64,000 nucleotides of DNA from Campylobacter jejuni. Lineage in GTDB: Bacteria; Campylobacterota; Campylobacteria; Campylobacterales; Campylobacteraceae. Below, one piece after another: positions 37,348 to 47,274 of this stretch. Each line of letters opens with the position of its first letter. The first letter of the stretch is position 1. Location: positions 1-64,000 of the forward strand of contig JACRSG010000002.1 of assembly GCA_014305285.1 (NCBI GenBank), in the 5' to 3' direction. A program made the position numbers and the translations under genes. Below the pieces are notes generated by a model, which saw only the letters and a list, made by a program, of their open reading frames with translations, made no database searches and was not told the origin of the DNA.

Positions 37348-38223
37348 TTATAAATTATGAGAAAAGGCGTCAGCAGTTTTTAAAAGTTCATTTTCCCAAT
37401 CATAAGATAAATGATCTATTTTGTAAATTTTTGCATCACATTCTTTAGCAAGTGTTTTTGCTGCATTTTCAGGAAAACCATTTTGAACAAAAATGACTTT
37501 TAGATTTTTATTTTTCATTAGAGTAATGAGGTTTTGTAAATCTTTGCTTTTTGGCTCCTTGCCCAAAATTTCTACAGGGATTTGCGTAAGATTATAGCGT
37601 TTTGCAAAATATGTCCAAGAAGGATGATAAACTACAAATTCTCTATTTTTTAATTTTTCTAATTTTGATGCAATTTGTAAATTTAAACTATCTAATTCTG
37701 CTAAAAATTTATCTAAATTTTGTTTATATAAATTTTTATTTTGCGGATATTTTTGAATCAAAGCATCATAAATATTTAAAGCCATAGTTTGGACTAAAAT
37801 AGGATCTAGCCAAGTATGAGGATCAAAGTGTTGATGTTCGTGAGAGTGCTCATGTGTGTTATGGGTTTGAATTAAAGCTATGTTTTTTTGCATATTTACA
37901 ACTTGAAGTTTTGGAAAATTTTGTTTAAATTTATCTGTAAAAACTTTTTCAAATTCTAAACCTATAGTGAAATAAATATCACTTTTTTCAAGTTTTTTCA
38001 TAGTGCTTGGTTTAAATTCAAAATTATGTTCATTGTTATTTGGAGGCAAAATAACATTGATATCTAGAGTATCTGCGGCTATTTTTTTAACAAAAAATGC
38101 TTGAGGTGCTATACTAACGCTAACTAAATTGCTGCTAGTATTTTGATCTTGTTCTAAATTTTTAGCTTGTGCGAAGGTATAAGATATCCCTAAAGTTAAG
38201 ATCAATAATATAATTTTTTTCAA
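37348..38223 (-). CDS. znuA: Zinc ABC transporter substrate-binding protein ZnuA
   Basis: Periplasmic zinc-binding protein. A signal peptide (MKKIILLILTLGISYTFAQA) and the cluster A-I fold are seen, with predicted ligands in NEHNFEFKP, HFDPHTWLDP and VVYHPSW, plus an Asp near KIDHLSYDW. The His-rich loop HNTHEHSHEHQHFD (about 121-134) is typical of zinc-specific members. The start is TTG at 38223 with AAGGAA upstream. First gene of the leftward znuACB unit. Confidence 0.93.
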   Translation of the reverse strand: MKKIILLILTLGISYTFAQAKNLEQDQNTSSNLVSVSIAPQAFFVKKIAADTLDINVILPPNNNEHNFEFKPSTMKKLEKSDIYFTIGLEFEKVFTDKFKQNFPKLQVVNMQKNIALIQTHNTHEHSHEHQHFDPHTWLDPILVQTMALNIYDALIQKYPQNKNLYKQNLDKFLAELDSLNLQIASKLEKLKNREFVVYHPSWTYFAKRYNLTQIPVEILGKEPKSKDLQNLITLMKNKNLKVIFVQNGFPENAAKTLAKECDAKIYKIDHLSYDWENELLKTADAFSHNL

Positions 38224-38252
38224 AATATTTCCTTATGATTAAATTTTTATAA

Positions 38253-38258
38253 ATTATA
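38253..38258 (-). promoter_or_regulatory. Predicted -10 element for znuACB
   Basis: TATAAT on the minus strand, 30 bases before the znuA TTG. Zinc-dependent repression would be expected for such an operon, but I could not identify a convincing operator. Confidence 0.45.
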
Positions 38259-38289
38259 CAATATTAAACTTAATAATATGCAACTACAA

Positions 38290-38725
38290 ATTTGCCTTGT
38301 TTTACATATTCTAAAGCTCTTTACAAAGAAAGCATTATTAAATCAGCTCTCCTGTTCTAAATGCGTATAAAACACATGGAGACTATAAATTTTTTACTTA
38401 TGAATTAGACGGTAAAGAAAGACTTGGAACTTGTACTCGAGTCTTTGCTTCTTATACTGCTTGCATTACTGAAACTGCTAATATTATAAATGAGCCTATT
38501 TATAAAATTGCATTTACTCAAGCTATTGTTGTCATTATTGTGGTAGTATTCAGCGTTATTTTCCTTTATTTCATCGTATCAAAATATCTTTCCCCACTTA
38601 CAGCTATCCAAACAGGTTTAACTTCATTCTTCAACTTCATCAACCATAAAACAAATATTATCTCTAATACAGTCAGTGATATAGCTAATAATATCTTAGA
38701 AGATGTTAAGAAGAAGAGGTTTTAA
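38290..38725 (+). pseudogene. Chemoreceptor (Tlp-type) pseudogene with frameshift and large internal deletion
   Basis: The fragments, in order, are: an out-of-frame piece encoding KALYKESIIK; then from about 38352 an open stretch SPVLNAYKTHGDYKFFTYEL, the end of a dCache-type sensor domain; the second transmembrane helix IVVIIVVVFSVIFLYFIV; and the start of HAMP ending INHKTN. The frame then jumps at about 38655 to IISNTVSDIANNILEDVKKKRF, the extreme C-terminus. Nearly the whole HAMP and signalling hairpin and the start of the gene are missing. The only intact frame (from 38540) would give a useless short peptide. In NCTC 11168 (memory) a chemoreceptor gene (Cj0144) follows znuA, and pflA follows another one (Cj1564). 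Confidence 0.85.
38657..38725 (+). repeat. Direct repeat, chemoreceptor 3' end, copy 2
   Basis: 67 of 69 bases match 107-175 in the same orientation; the mismatches are C for T at the sixth base and G for C in CAGTGAT versus CAGTCAT. With copy 1 it brackets the fmt-znuA block. Confidence 0.85.
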
Positions 38726-38729
38726 CCTT

Positions 38730-38757
38730 AGACAACTAGCTTTTTAGCTAGTTGTCT
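38730..38757 (+). terminator. Perfect 12-bp hairpin between the chemoreceptor remnant and pflA
   Basis: AGACAACTAGCT, four T, then AGCTAGTTGTCT: a perfect inverted repeat in the 43-base gap between convergent genes. The downstream U-tract is poor on both strands, but the place and stability fit a bidirectional terminator. Confidence 0.7.
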
Positions 38758-38768
38758 CTTAAATTTAC

Positions 38769-41135
38769 TTATGGATTTAAAATTTGATTTTTACTCTTAC
38801 ATAAATTCTGCCAATTTGAAATACCTTTGATTTCAAGACATTGTTTTAAACTTTCTTTTTGAGCTTGTATATTTTGCATTCTTTCATAAGTTAAGGCTTG
38901 GATATATAAAGCTCTTGCCCTATCTTCATCTGAAAGCTTTAATTTAAGCAAATCTGTTAAAACAGCTAAACTTTCTTCATTTTTATTAATTTTAGCTAAA
39001 ACATCAAGATATGTAAATTCTAAATTAGGACTAAAAAGATTTATGCCTTTAAAATTTTGATAGTCAATAGCCTTAGGTGCGTAAGTTAAAATCGTTGTTT
39101 GCATATTATGGTCATTAGCATAAGAAAGTAAAGCATCATAGGCTTCTACCATGCTAAAATTCATTGGAAAACTTTCTAAAATTTGCAAAATTTTAATGGC
39201 TTGATTATAGTCATTTAAACGTAATAAAGATAAAAATTGCAAATAATAAGCCTTAAAATTCTCATCATCACTTTTTAAAATTCTAGAATTAGCTATATCT
39301 TTAGAAATGTTAATCACTTGAGGATATTGTTTATTGTCAAAAAGAATAGATGCTTTTTGAAGACCATAAAATGTAGAATCTTCATTATAATTTTTATCTA
39401 TATAATCAAGTGCTTGTTCAACATTAGAAGTTCTGATAAGACAAGCTAACATTTGTTTTTTATTGTCAATTTTCTGACCTATATCATAAGCACTAAAACG
39501 CATAAAAATATTTGCAGCATTGATACAATTATCAGCTTTTATCGCATTTGTTAAATCATTAATGGCCGCTTTCTCTAAAAATTGAGTAGCATTTGGAATT
39601 TTTTTACTTTCTATGAGATCTTTATAAGCTAAAATAGCACTAAAATTTCCCTCTTTATAATAAAGTGCAACATCTTCATCCAAAGCTTTATTTGCAATAT
39701 TCTCATCTTTATTTGCATATTGCTTCATTAAATCTGTGTAACGCTGATGCAAAAAGCTTGCATTATTATCACCTAAAGCAAAGAACACCTCATCACTTGC
39801 TTGTTTGATTTCATCTAAATACTTACCATATAAATAATCATCCATATACAAATCAAGATATTTTTTAGCATCACTAGATCTATTAGTATGTGATAAAACC
39901 AAGGCCAAATCTTTTAAAGTTTCTTCATAATTTAAATCAAGTTTGGACATTTTAGCAAAAGCATCTTCATAAATACTTGCACTTATATCAAATTGTCCTT
40001 TTTGATTAAATAATTTAGCAAGCTCCAAAGATCTTGGAATATCTTTTCCAAAATATTCAGGATTGGCTTTTAAAATGATGTTAATATACTCTATAGCTTT
40101 ATTTATTTGCCCATTTAAAAGCAAATTCTTTGCCAAACTCATAGCTGCTCTTGCGGCTAAATCTAAATTTTTTGTATTAAAATAAGTATTTTCATAAATA
40201 TTTACAGCTTTTTCTTTTTCATTTAAATTATAAATATAATCCGCATAATCAAGTTTTGATAACTGAGTAAAATAATTATTAGGTTGTTCATTATCCAAAA
40301 TCGACATTGTATACTCCACATCAGCACGCTGAGCTAAAGAGATATAAGTTCTTAACATTATATGTAAAACTTCTGAAAAACTTTTATCACTTGTAAAAGT
40401 ACGCGTCCAATTTTTAGCATCATCAATCATCTTTTCTAAAATTTGTTGATCACGCATGCTTGGATCTTGAGTGTAAAGTTTATTTTCAGCTCTTAATTTA
40501 TATAATATAAATTCGCTAGTAAAAATACTGCCACGATATCTATTGATAGCATTTTGTGCATCAATCACCACTTGATTATAATTAGCCTTATCGTATTCTT
40601 TTTTGATGCGTAAATAAGTATTAATATCCGCACTTTGAGGGATAACAACAGGATCAGAATTTAAATCCAAAGCTCCAACGTAAGGTAAGCTCTCATGTGG
40701 AAAATTGATATTAAAATCAAGTCCATCATAGTCTTTAACAGGTACTAGTTCGGGTGTAAAAATAAAAGTAAAAGCTCTACTTTTATGTGAACTTGATGAA
40801 CTGAGTTCTTTATCTATATAAATATTTTGAGAAGTGTCAAACATTCTTGCTTGTATTTTTGGCAAAAGGATCATTTTAATTTTTTGAGCTTCTTGTATAA
40901 ATTTTAAATCAAAAGCAGAAAAACTCTGATCTTTTAATTTATTATCAACCATACCTGCAATATCACATTCAAAATGAACTTTTGCTTCGCTAATAAATTT
41001 TTGACATGTAAATTCTAAATCATTGCTTGCATGTAAAACCGCAAAAGCTTGATTATTTTCGCGACCTGTGTTTAAAACAAGCTCAAAAGCAAAAGCATTT
41101 AAAAAACTTAATAAAATTAAAAATAATATTCTCAT
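38769..41135 (-). CDS. pflA: Paralysed flagellum protein PflA
   Basis: Periplasmic scaffold protein required for flagellar rotation in Campylobacter; pflA mutants build flagella that do not turn. A signal peptide (MRILFLILLSFLNAFAFE) precedes a beta-rich N-terminal domain and a long series of helical TPR-like repeats from about 170 to the end (for example KAVNIYENTYFNTKNLDLAARAA, NKAIEYINIILKANPEYF). 788 residues. The assignment rests on length, architecture and position beside the nuo operon, where I remember Cj1565c. Confidence 0.92.
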   Translation of the reverse strand: MRILFLILLSFLNAFAFELVLNTGRENNQAFAVLHASNDLEFTCQKFISEAKVHFECDIAGMVDNKLKDQSFSAFDLKFIQEAQKIKMILLPKIQARMFDTSQNIYIDKELSSSSSHKSRAFTFIFTPELVPVKDYDGLDFNINFPHESLPYVGALDLNSDPVVIPQSADINTYLRIKKEYDKANYNQVVIDAQNAINRYRGSIFTSEFILYKLRAENKLYTQDPSMRDQQILEKMIDDAKNWTRTFTSDKSFSEVLHIMLRTYISLAQRADVEYTMSILDNEQPNNYFTQLSKLDYADYIYNLNEKEKAVNIYENTYFNTKNLDLAARAAMSLAKNLLLNGQINKAIEYINIILKANPEYFGKDIPRSLELAKLFNQKGQFDISASIYEDAFAKMSKLDLNYEETLKDLALVLSHTNRSSDAKKYLDLYMDDYLYGKYLDEIKQASDEVFFALGDNNASFLHQRYTDLMKQYANKDENIANKALDEDVALYYKEGNFSAILAYKDLIESKKIPNATQFLEKAAINDLTNAIKADNCINAANIFMRFSAYDIGQKIDNKKQMLACLIRTSNVEQALDYIDKNYNEDSTFYGLQKASILFDNKQYPQVINISKDIANSRILKSDDENFKAYYLQFLSLLRLNDYNQAIKILQILESFPMNFSMVEAYDALLSYANDHNMQTTILTYAPKAIDYQNFKGINLFSPNLEFTYLDVLAKINKNEESLAVLTDLLKLKLSDEDRARALYIQALTYERMQNIQAQKESLKQCLEIKGISNWQNLCKSKNQILNP

Positions 41136-41156
41136 AAAATAATTATAGCAAAACTC

Positions 41157-42545
41157 TTATAACATTAACAATATAGCAAAAGTGCTTACACAAACACAAA
41201 AAGCTAAAATAAAATTTTGTATAAAACTAAACTTAATATTATGAACCCTATCATTTTTCATAAATAAAGCGTGAATTAAAATTTTTAAATACGCATAAAG
41301 CATAATAACAGAAGATAAGGCTACAAAAAGTGCCAAATACCAATATCCATTTAAAATTGCTGTATTTAAAATCATAAATTTACCCAAAAATACTCCAAAA
41401 GGTGGAATACCTGCTAAAGAAAGCACGCTAATACTCAAACAAAAAGCAATTAAAGGTTTTTTAACCAAAAGCCCATTTAAACTCTCATAAGAATTATTCT
41501 CATAATTGCTTAAAATCATAAATACAGCATAATTTGCAAAAGCAAATAAAGTCCAATATCCAAAAATAGCAAGCAAAATTCCATCAAAATTTTGTTCTTT
41601 TAATAAAGGAATGCAAGCCACCAAAACCAAAGAAGAATGAACCACAGAGCTATAGGCAAACATTTTTTTGATATTGTTTTGACTTAGAGCCGCGAAAGCA
41701 CCTATAAACATAGAAAAAATCGCTAAAATTATTATGATATATTCAAAACCTGTATTATTTAAAAAATCAAACAAACGAATAATCACAACCAACATGGCAA
41801 CTTTTGGCACAACTGAAATAAAAGCAACCAAATTTGTATGCGCCGCATAATACACATCTTTAAGCCAAAAATGAAAAGGTGCCAAAGAAAGCTTGATCGC
41901 ACAAAGAATAAAAATCATCACTCCAGCACCCAAAAACATGGGGTCTTTTTGAAACTCATTTTTTAATGCTAAATTAGCAGATAAATCTAAAGTTCCTGTT
42001 TTTAAATAAATAAAAGCTACAGCCATAACAAAAAACCCAGCTCCTACAGCCGCTACACTAAAGTATTTTATCGCACTTGAAATAGCATTATCACTTCCAC
42101 GCATTGCTATTAAAGTATAAAGTGGTAAAGAAGAACTTTCAAGTCCTATAAAAATAAGTACTAAATTTGAACTTGAAACCATCAAAAGCAAAGATGCAAT
42201 CATAAATAAAAATAAAGCATAAAATTCACCCTGATTTTCTTCTTTTTGCATTAAAAGATATAAAAATGAAAAACACAAAATCACTAAAGAAGCATAAAAT
42301 GAAACAATATCATTATTTAAAGTAGCCAAAAAAGCCTTTGATTCTAAGCCTTGAGCATTTGCATTATTTAAAATCAAAAAAGCACTTACAATTAAAGATA
42401 AAGAGCTTATACCGATATAAAACGATCGATGAAATTTCCAAAAACCAGAACAAAGCAAAAGAACTATTGCAGTTGCAATTAAAAATAAAAATGGATAAGA
42501 TAAGCTTATATTTAAAAGTTCTAAATTTAAAAAATTATTTAACAT
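41157..42545 (-). CDS. nuoN: NADH-quinone oxidoreductase-like complex I subunit N
   Basis: Proton-pumping antiporter-like membrane subunit. The 462 residues have about 14 hydrophobic helices and the core motifs SSAIKYFSVAAVGAGFF and KKMFAYSSVVHSSLVLVA with conserved lysines. Last gene of the nuo operon. It overlaps nuoM by 11 bases. Confidence 0.96.
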   Translation of the reverse strand: MLNNFLNLELLNISLSYPFLFLIATAIVLLLCSGFWKFHRSFYIGISSLSLIVSAFLILNNANAQGLESKAFLATLNNDIVSFYASLVILCFSFLYLLMQKEENQGEFYALFLFMIASLLLMVSSSNLVLIFIGLESSSLPLYTLIAMRGSDNAISSAIKYFSVAAVGAGFFVMAVAFIYLKTGTLDLSANLALKNEFQKDPMFLGAGVMIFILCAIKLSLAPFHFWLKDVYYAAHTNLVAFISVVPKVAMLVVIIRLFDFLNNTGFEYIIIILAIFSMFIGAFAALSQNNIKKMFAYSSVVHSSLVLVACIPLLKEQNFDGILLAIFGYWTLFAFANYAVFMILSNYENNSYESLNGLLVKKPLIAFCLSISVLSLAGIPPFGVFLGKFMILNTAILNGYWYLALFVALSSVIMLYAYLKILIHALFMKNDRVHNIKFSFIQNFILAFCVCVSTFAILLML

Positions 42546-44022
42546 TTGCCTCTCCTATTTTGGATAAAAAATCTAAAGTATTTTGCTCAACAGCTCTAAT
42601 ATTCATTATTTTTATAAGATTATCCACATCTTTTTGTATCGGCTTTAAAAGTATATTTGGCATAAGCCCTAGTCCAAAAATCATTACTATAATGCACACA
42701 AGCGCTACTATTTCTCTAAGGCGTAAAGAAAAACTCTCTATAAAGCTTTGTTTTTGCATGAAAAATATTTTTCTAAATACTGCGAACATATAAATCGCTC
42801 CTAAAATAATCACCAAACCTGCCAACAAAGCATAAAACAAATTAATCTTTGCTATACCAAGAAGAATTAAAAACTCTCCCACAAAAGAAACAGTTAAAGG
42901 CAAAGAAACGCTTGCGAGTAAAATCAACATAAAGAAAATTGAAAATAAAGGTGCTTTTTTAGCCAAAGAATGATAAAAAGTAATATCATAAGTATGATAT
43001 CTTTGATATAAAAGCTCAACCATTAAAAATAAAGCTCCCGTTACAATACCGTGTGCAAACATATAAAAAACCGCACCACTAATACCCAAAGCATTTAAAG
43101 AAAAAATTCCCAAAATCATCACACCAAGATGTGAAATAGAACTATAAGCAATCAATTCTTTAATATTTTCTGATCTATAGGTAATTAAAGCATTATAAAT
43201 AATACTCACTATACATAAAGCTATAATCAAAGGCATAAAATACACACTCGCATCTGGAAAAAGCGGTAAACAAAAAAGTAAAAATCCAAAAGGAGCCATT
43301 TTAAAAACCACAAGCATTACAGAAACAAGCACAGGAGAATTTGCATAAACCTTAGGTGCCCAAGTATGAAGTGGAAATAAGGGGGCTTTAATAGCAAAAG
43401 CAATAAAAAACGCTCCAAAAAGTAAAAGTTGCTCTGTGAAATTTACTGCTGAGGCATTATTTTTCCAAATTTCTAAGTCAAAAGTGAAAATATTTAAAAG
43501 TTGATAATTTAAATAAGCTTGACAAATCAATGCTACAAGCATTAAAATTGAACCTGCAAAAGCATAGATAAAAAATTTCACCCCTGCTCTAAAATCTTTA
43601 CCATAAACCCCCATAATATAAAGCAAAGGCAAAAGAGAAAATTCCCAAAAAACATAAAATAACAAACCATCTTTTGCACTAAAAAGCCCCATAATAGCAA
43701 ATTCTAAAAAGAATATACAAGATACAAGAGCTTTTTGTTCTAGCTTTAAAAATAAAAAGCTTAAAAATATCATCAAAGAACTTAAAAGCATCAATACAAG
43801 CGCGATACTATCTACTCCTATATGAAAACTAAAAAATTTTAAAATTTTAAAAGAGAGATTATAATCAAAGCTTATTCCTTGCAAAAAATCCACAAAAATA
43901 TCCAAATTTAAAGCCAAAATCATAAAACTTACAACAACGCTAAAAACCTTAACTCCTCCACGATTTAAAAGCAAAATCACAAAAGCAGCAATTAAAGGAA
44001 AAAATATCAAACAATTTAGCAT
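42535..44022 (-). CDS. nuoM: Complex I subunit M
   Basis: Antiporter-like proton-pumping subunit. 495 residues with the core features YVFWEFSLLPLLYIMGVYG (key Glu), FPLHTWAPKVYANSPVLVSV and NIKELIAYSSISHLGVMILG. Directly after nuoL with one base between. Confidence 0.96.
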   Translation of the reverse strand: MLNCLIFFPLIAAFVILLLNRGGVKVFSVVVSFMILALNLDIFVDFLQGISFDYNLSFKILKFFSFHIGVDSIALVLMLLSSLMIFLSFLFLKLEQKALVSCIFFLEFAIMGLFSAKDGLLFYVFWEFSLLPLLYIMGVYGKDFRAGVKFFIYAFAGSILMLVALICQAYLNYQLLNIFTFDLEIWKNNASAVNFTEQLLLFGAFFIAFAIKAPLFPLHTWAPKVYANSPVLVSVMLVVFKMAPFGFLLFCLPLFPDASVYFMPLIIALCIVSIIYNALITYRSENIKELIAYSSISHLGVMILGIFSLNALGISGAVFYMFAHGIVTGALFLMVELLYQRYHTYDITFYHSLAKKAPLFSIFFMLILLASVSLPLTVSFVGEFLILLGIAKINLFYALLAGLVIILGAIYMFAVFRKIFFMQKQSFIESFSLRLREIVALVCIIVMIFGLGLMPNILLKPIQKDVDNLIKIMNIRAVEQNTLDFLSKIGEANVK

Positions 44023-44023
44023 T

Positions 44024-45814
44024 TTACACCATCCATACCGAAATCAACAAAATCACAAAAGCTGCCACCAAAAATCTAAGCATTAAATTTAAGCTGTTTG
44101 GCATAATCATTTTTTGTGAAATACTTTGAGAATAAAAAGCAATTTTTTCAACTATTCTATCAAAAATATAAAGATCACAATGTTTTAAAATCGCACATAA
44201 ACTTTCATATTTTGAAACGATAAATTGATGATAAAACCTAGGAATAAAATAATCATTACTTAAAAGTTTGTGAATTTTATTTTCTTCAATACTTTCTTTA
44301 AACCAAGAATTTTTATAAGCAAAAATAGCCAAAATTACACCCAAAATGGCTGCCACACTCGCACAAATCATAACAATTTGATTTTGTGCATCAATAAAAA
44401 CTAATTTTGTGCTTAGATATTCAAAAAAACTATGTTCGAAAAATCCTACAACAATAGCTAAAACCATCAAAGGACTCATAGCCAAAAGTGCAATTTTACT
44501 TGCTTCATGTGGATGTTCATTATGTCTTGCAGGGGTAAAAAATACCAACATTAAAAGTCTAAAACTATAAAATGCTGTTAAAAAAGCTGCGATTAAAAGT
44601 ACTAAAAAAATACCATGATGAAAAGAAATGAAAGAATATCCTAAAATCAAATCTTTAGAGAAAAATCCTGCAAAAGGATAAATTCCTGCTAAAGCTAAAG
44701 ATCCTATACACATAAAAATAGCTGTAAATTTTAAAGGTTTAAAAAGTCCCCCCATTTTTTTAATGTCTAATTTATCATTCATAGCATGCATTACATTTCC
44801 AGCACCTAAGAAAAGTAAAGATTTAAAAAAAGCATGTGTAGCTAAATGAAATAAAGCTATACCATAAGCCCCAAGTCCTGCAGCCACAAACATATATCCA
44901 AGTTGCGATAAGGTAGAATAAGCAATAATACGTTTTAAATCCCTAGCTACCAAAGCCATAGAAGCTGCAAAAATCGCTACAAAAGCTCCAAGTAAGGCAA
45001 TAATATAAGAAACTTCAGGAGCTAAATCATAAAGCGTACTCGCACGAATTACCAAATAAACCCCCGCTGTTACCATGGTTGCTGCATGAATTAACGCAGA
45101 AACAGGAGTTGGTCCTGCCATAGCATCGGCAAGCCAAGTGTGAAAAGGAAATTGTGCAGATTTTCCCATAGCTCCTATAAATAAACAAGTTGCGATTAAA
45201 ATTAAAGCGTTGCGATCTAGGCTTTGTGCCATGGAAAAAACTTCATCGTATTTTAAAGTTCCCGCTTGTAAATAAAGCCAAAAAATTCCTAAAAGCATAC
45301 CCAAATCCGCAATACGATTCATAATAAAAGCTTCATTAGCAGCAAAAGAATAAGTATTATTTTTATACCAAAAACCTATAAGTAACCAAGAACAAAGCCC
45401 TACACCTTCCCAACCTACGAAAAGTCCTAAGAAATTATCACTCATAACTAAAAAAAGCATAGAAAAGACAAAAAGTCCCAAATAAGCAAAAAATTTATTA
45501 AAACCTTCATCATAAGCCATATAAAAAATACTATAAAAATGCACACAAGTAGCTACAATACCTACAACACTCATCATAGTAAGCGAAATGGCATCTATAT
45601 CAAAGCCAAAATTTACTCCAGCAAACCATTCAAACAAACTCACATTAAAAGCTTTATTGCAAAAAAGCAAATATAAAGAACAAAAAGTACTTAAAGCAAC
45701 TAAAAGCGAACAAATTATCCCTACAAATTGTTTTTTCTCGCTCAAAGCAAAACAACTTGCAAATAAAAAAGCTATAAAAGGACTAAAAAGAGAAATCAAA
45801 GCTAAATTGTGCAT
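44024..45814 (-). CDS. nuoL: Complex I subunit L
   Basis: Distal antiporter-like subunit with the long lateral helix. 596 residues; GLFVGWEGVGLCSWLLIGFW, QFPFHTWLADAMAGPTPVSA and RDLKRIIAYSTLSQLGYMF are intact, as is the C-terminal hydrophobic anchor (LRFLVAAFVILLISVW). Confidence 0.97.
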   Translation of the reverse strand: MHNLALISLFSPFIAFLFASCFALSEKKQFVGIICSLLVALSTFCSLYLLFCNKAFNVSLFEWFAGVNFGFDIDAISLTMMSVVGIVATCVHFYSIFYMAYDEGFNKFFAYLGLFVFSMLFLVMSDNFLGLFVGWEGVGLCSWLLIGFWYKNNTYSFAANEAFIMNRIADLGMLLGIFWLYLQAGTLKYDEVFSMAQSLDRNALILIATCLFIGAMGKSAQFPFHTWLADAMAGPTPVSALIHAATMVTAGVYLVIRASTLYDLAPEVSYIIALLGAFVAIFAASMALVARDLKRIIAYSTLSQLGYMFVAAGLGAYGIALFHLATHAFFKSLLFLGAGNVMHAMNDKLDIKKMGGLFKPLKFTAIFMCIGSLALAGIYPFAGFFSKDLILGYSFISFHHGIFLVLLIAAFLTAFYSFRLLMLVFFTPARHNEHPHEASKIALLAMSPLMVLAIVVGFFEHSFFEYLSTKLVFIDAQNQIVMICASVAAILGVILAIFAYKNSWFKESIEENKIHKLLSNDYFIPRFYHQFIVSKYESLCAILKHCDLYIFDRIVEKIAFYSQSISQKMIMPNSLNLMLRFLVAAFVILLISVWMV

Positions 45815-45815
45815 A

Positions 45816-46112
45816 CTAAGCCTCCACTTCTTTTAAGCTTTTTAGCTCTAAAGTGCCTTTTCTTCTATACCAAAGCACACACAAAGCTATACCAACAGCT
45901 ACTTCACAAGCTGCCACACCCATAATAAAAAGTGCAAAAACCTGTCCATTTAAGTCATTGTGCATTTTAGAAGCTGTTACTAGAGCTAAATTAGCACTAT
46001 TTAATAAAATTTCACTCGAAATAAAAAGCATAATGAGATTTTGTCTTTTTAAAATCCCTATAAGCCCTATGACAAACATTAAAATGGCTACGAAAAAATA
46101 CTTTTCTATCAT
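45816..46112 (-). CDS. nuoK: Complex I subunit K
   Basis: Small membrane subunit with three helices; the conserved glutamate lies in ISSEILLNSANLALV. At 98 residues it is normal. It overlaps nuoJ by 4 bases. Confidence 0.95.
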   Translation of the reverse strand: MIEKYFFVAILMFVIGLIGILKRQNLIMLFISSEILLNSANLALVTASKMHNDLNGQVFALFIMGVAACEVAVGIALCVLWYRRKGTLELKSLKEVEA

Positions 46113-46627
46113 TGTTTTTCCTTTGTAAGCTCTTTATGAGTAAGAGTGATAGCACAAACTAAAGCAATCAAAAGCAAAATAGCTATAAACTCAAAAGCTA
46201 AAAGATATTTTGAAAAAATCACTAAAGCCAATTGTCTATTATAATCAAACAAAGCAGGATCGTTTAAAGGTAAATCCGTACTGACATTTTGATATTTAAA
46301 ACCTATAAGCATAGCCAAAAGCAAAATGGCACTTAAAACCACCAAAGTAAAAAAACTTTTTTTAGCTTTAAGTTGTTCTTTAAATTCTTTAGAAGCATCA
46401 AAAAACATCATCGCAAAACTATAAAGCCCAAGCACTGCTCCACTATAAACAATAATTTGTATCACCCCCAAAAACTCTGCATCAAGCAAAAAATAAAATC
46501 CTGATAAAAACACCATTCCACCCGCTAAAGCCGAAAGAGAATAAAGCATATTTTTACTTAAAACCGCAATGCCAAAAAAGCCTAAAACCACTACACTAAA
46601 AAATACAAAAGCCAAATTCTCTATCAT
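46109..46627 (-). CDS. nuoJ: Complex I subunit J
   Basis: Membrane subunit with five hydrophobic helices; the conserved segment [21 protein letters not shown] contains the pi-bulge helix motif. 172 residues. It overlaps nuoI by 4 bases and nuoK by 4. Confidence 0.95.
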   Translation of the reverse strand: MIENLAFVFFSVVVLGFFGIAVLSKNMLYSLSALAGGMVFLSGFYFLLDAEFLGVIQIIVYSGAVLGLYSFAMMFFDASKEFKEQLKAKKSFFTLVVLSAILLLAMLIGFKYQNVSTDLPLNDPALFDYNRQLALVIFSKYLLAFEFIAILLLIALVCAITLTHKELTKEKQ

Positions 46628-47265
46628 TTGTTTTCTCCTTGCTCTTGTGTGTTTTGATTTTCTAAAGCTTTTTCTTGCATCACATCATAATAATTTGGTG
46701 TCTTTACCACTAATAAATCAGCATCCTTTCTAAGACTTCCCGCCCCTTCAAATTCAACTTGATTTTTAAGCTTATCAATAGGAGTTAAAAAATCTTGCTT
46801 ATGACCAAAATAGGATCTTTGCTCAGCTGCATTTTCATACTCTACTCCATGCACTATAGCAAGTTCAGGGCAAACCTCAGCACAAAAACCACAATAAATA
46901 CAACGCCCTAAATTAATACTATAATTTATTACTTTTTTACGCCCATTTTCATCTAAAGAAGTTTCCATTCTGATACAATTGCTAATGCAAATTTTTTCAC
47001 AAAGCCCACAACCTATACATCTTTCATTTTCGCTTTCTATAAAACGCATCAAACGATGAACAGCACGGTAACGATCGTCAAGTTTTACCTTTTCAAAAGG
47101 ATATTTAATCGTGGCACTATTATTTCTCTTAAGCAATTCTCTCATCATCACAAAAAGCCCTACAAAAAGCTCTAACTTAACACTTCTACGCAGAGCTTGT
47201 GAAATTTTCTCCCAAGTGCTAACAGGAGTTTTTCTTTTCTCATCTACTAAATAATAATTTTTCAT
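46624..47265 (-). CDS. nuoI: Complex I subunit I (two [4Fe-4S] ferredoxin domain)
   Basis: Carries electrons toward quinone. Two ferredoxin motifs: [15 protein letters not shown] (about 80-94) and [13 protein letters not shown] (about 117-129). 213 residues including an N-terminal amphipathic region and a C-terminal extension beyond the standard domain. Confidence 0.95.
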   Translation of the reverse strand: MKNYYLVDEKRKTPVSTWEKISQALRRSVKLELFVGLFVMMRELLKRNNSATIKYPFEKVKLDDRYRAVHRLMRFIESENERCIGCGLCEKICISNCIRMETSLDENGRKKVINYSINLGRCIYCGFCAEVCPELAIVHGVEYENAAEQRSYFGHKQDFLTPIDKLKNQVEFEGAGSLRKDADLLVVKTPNYYDVMQEKALENQNTQEQGENK

Positions 47266-47274
47266 ATCAAATTC

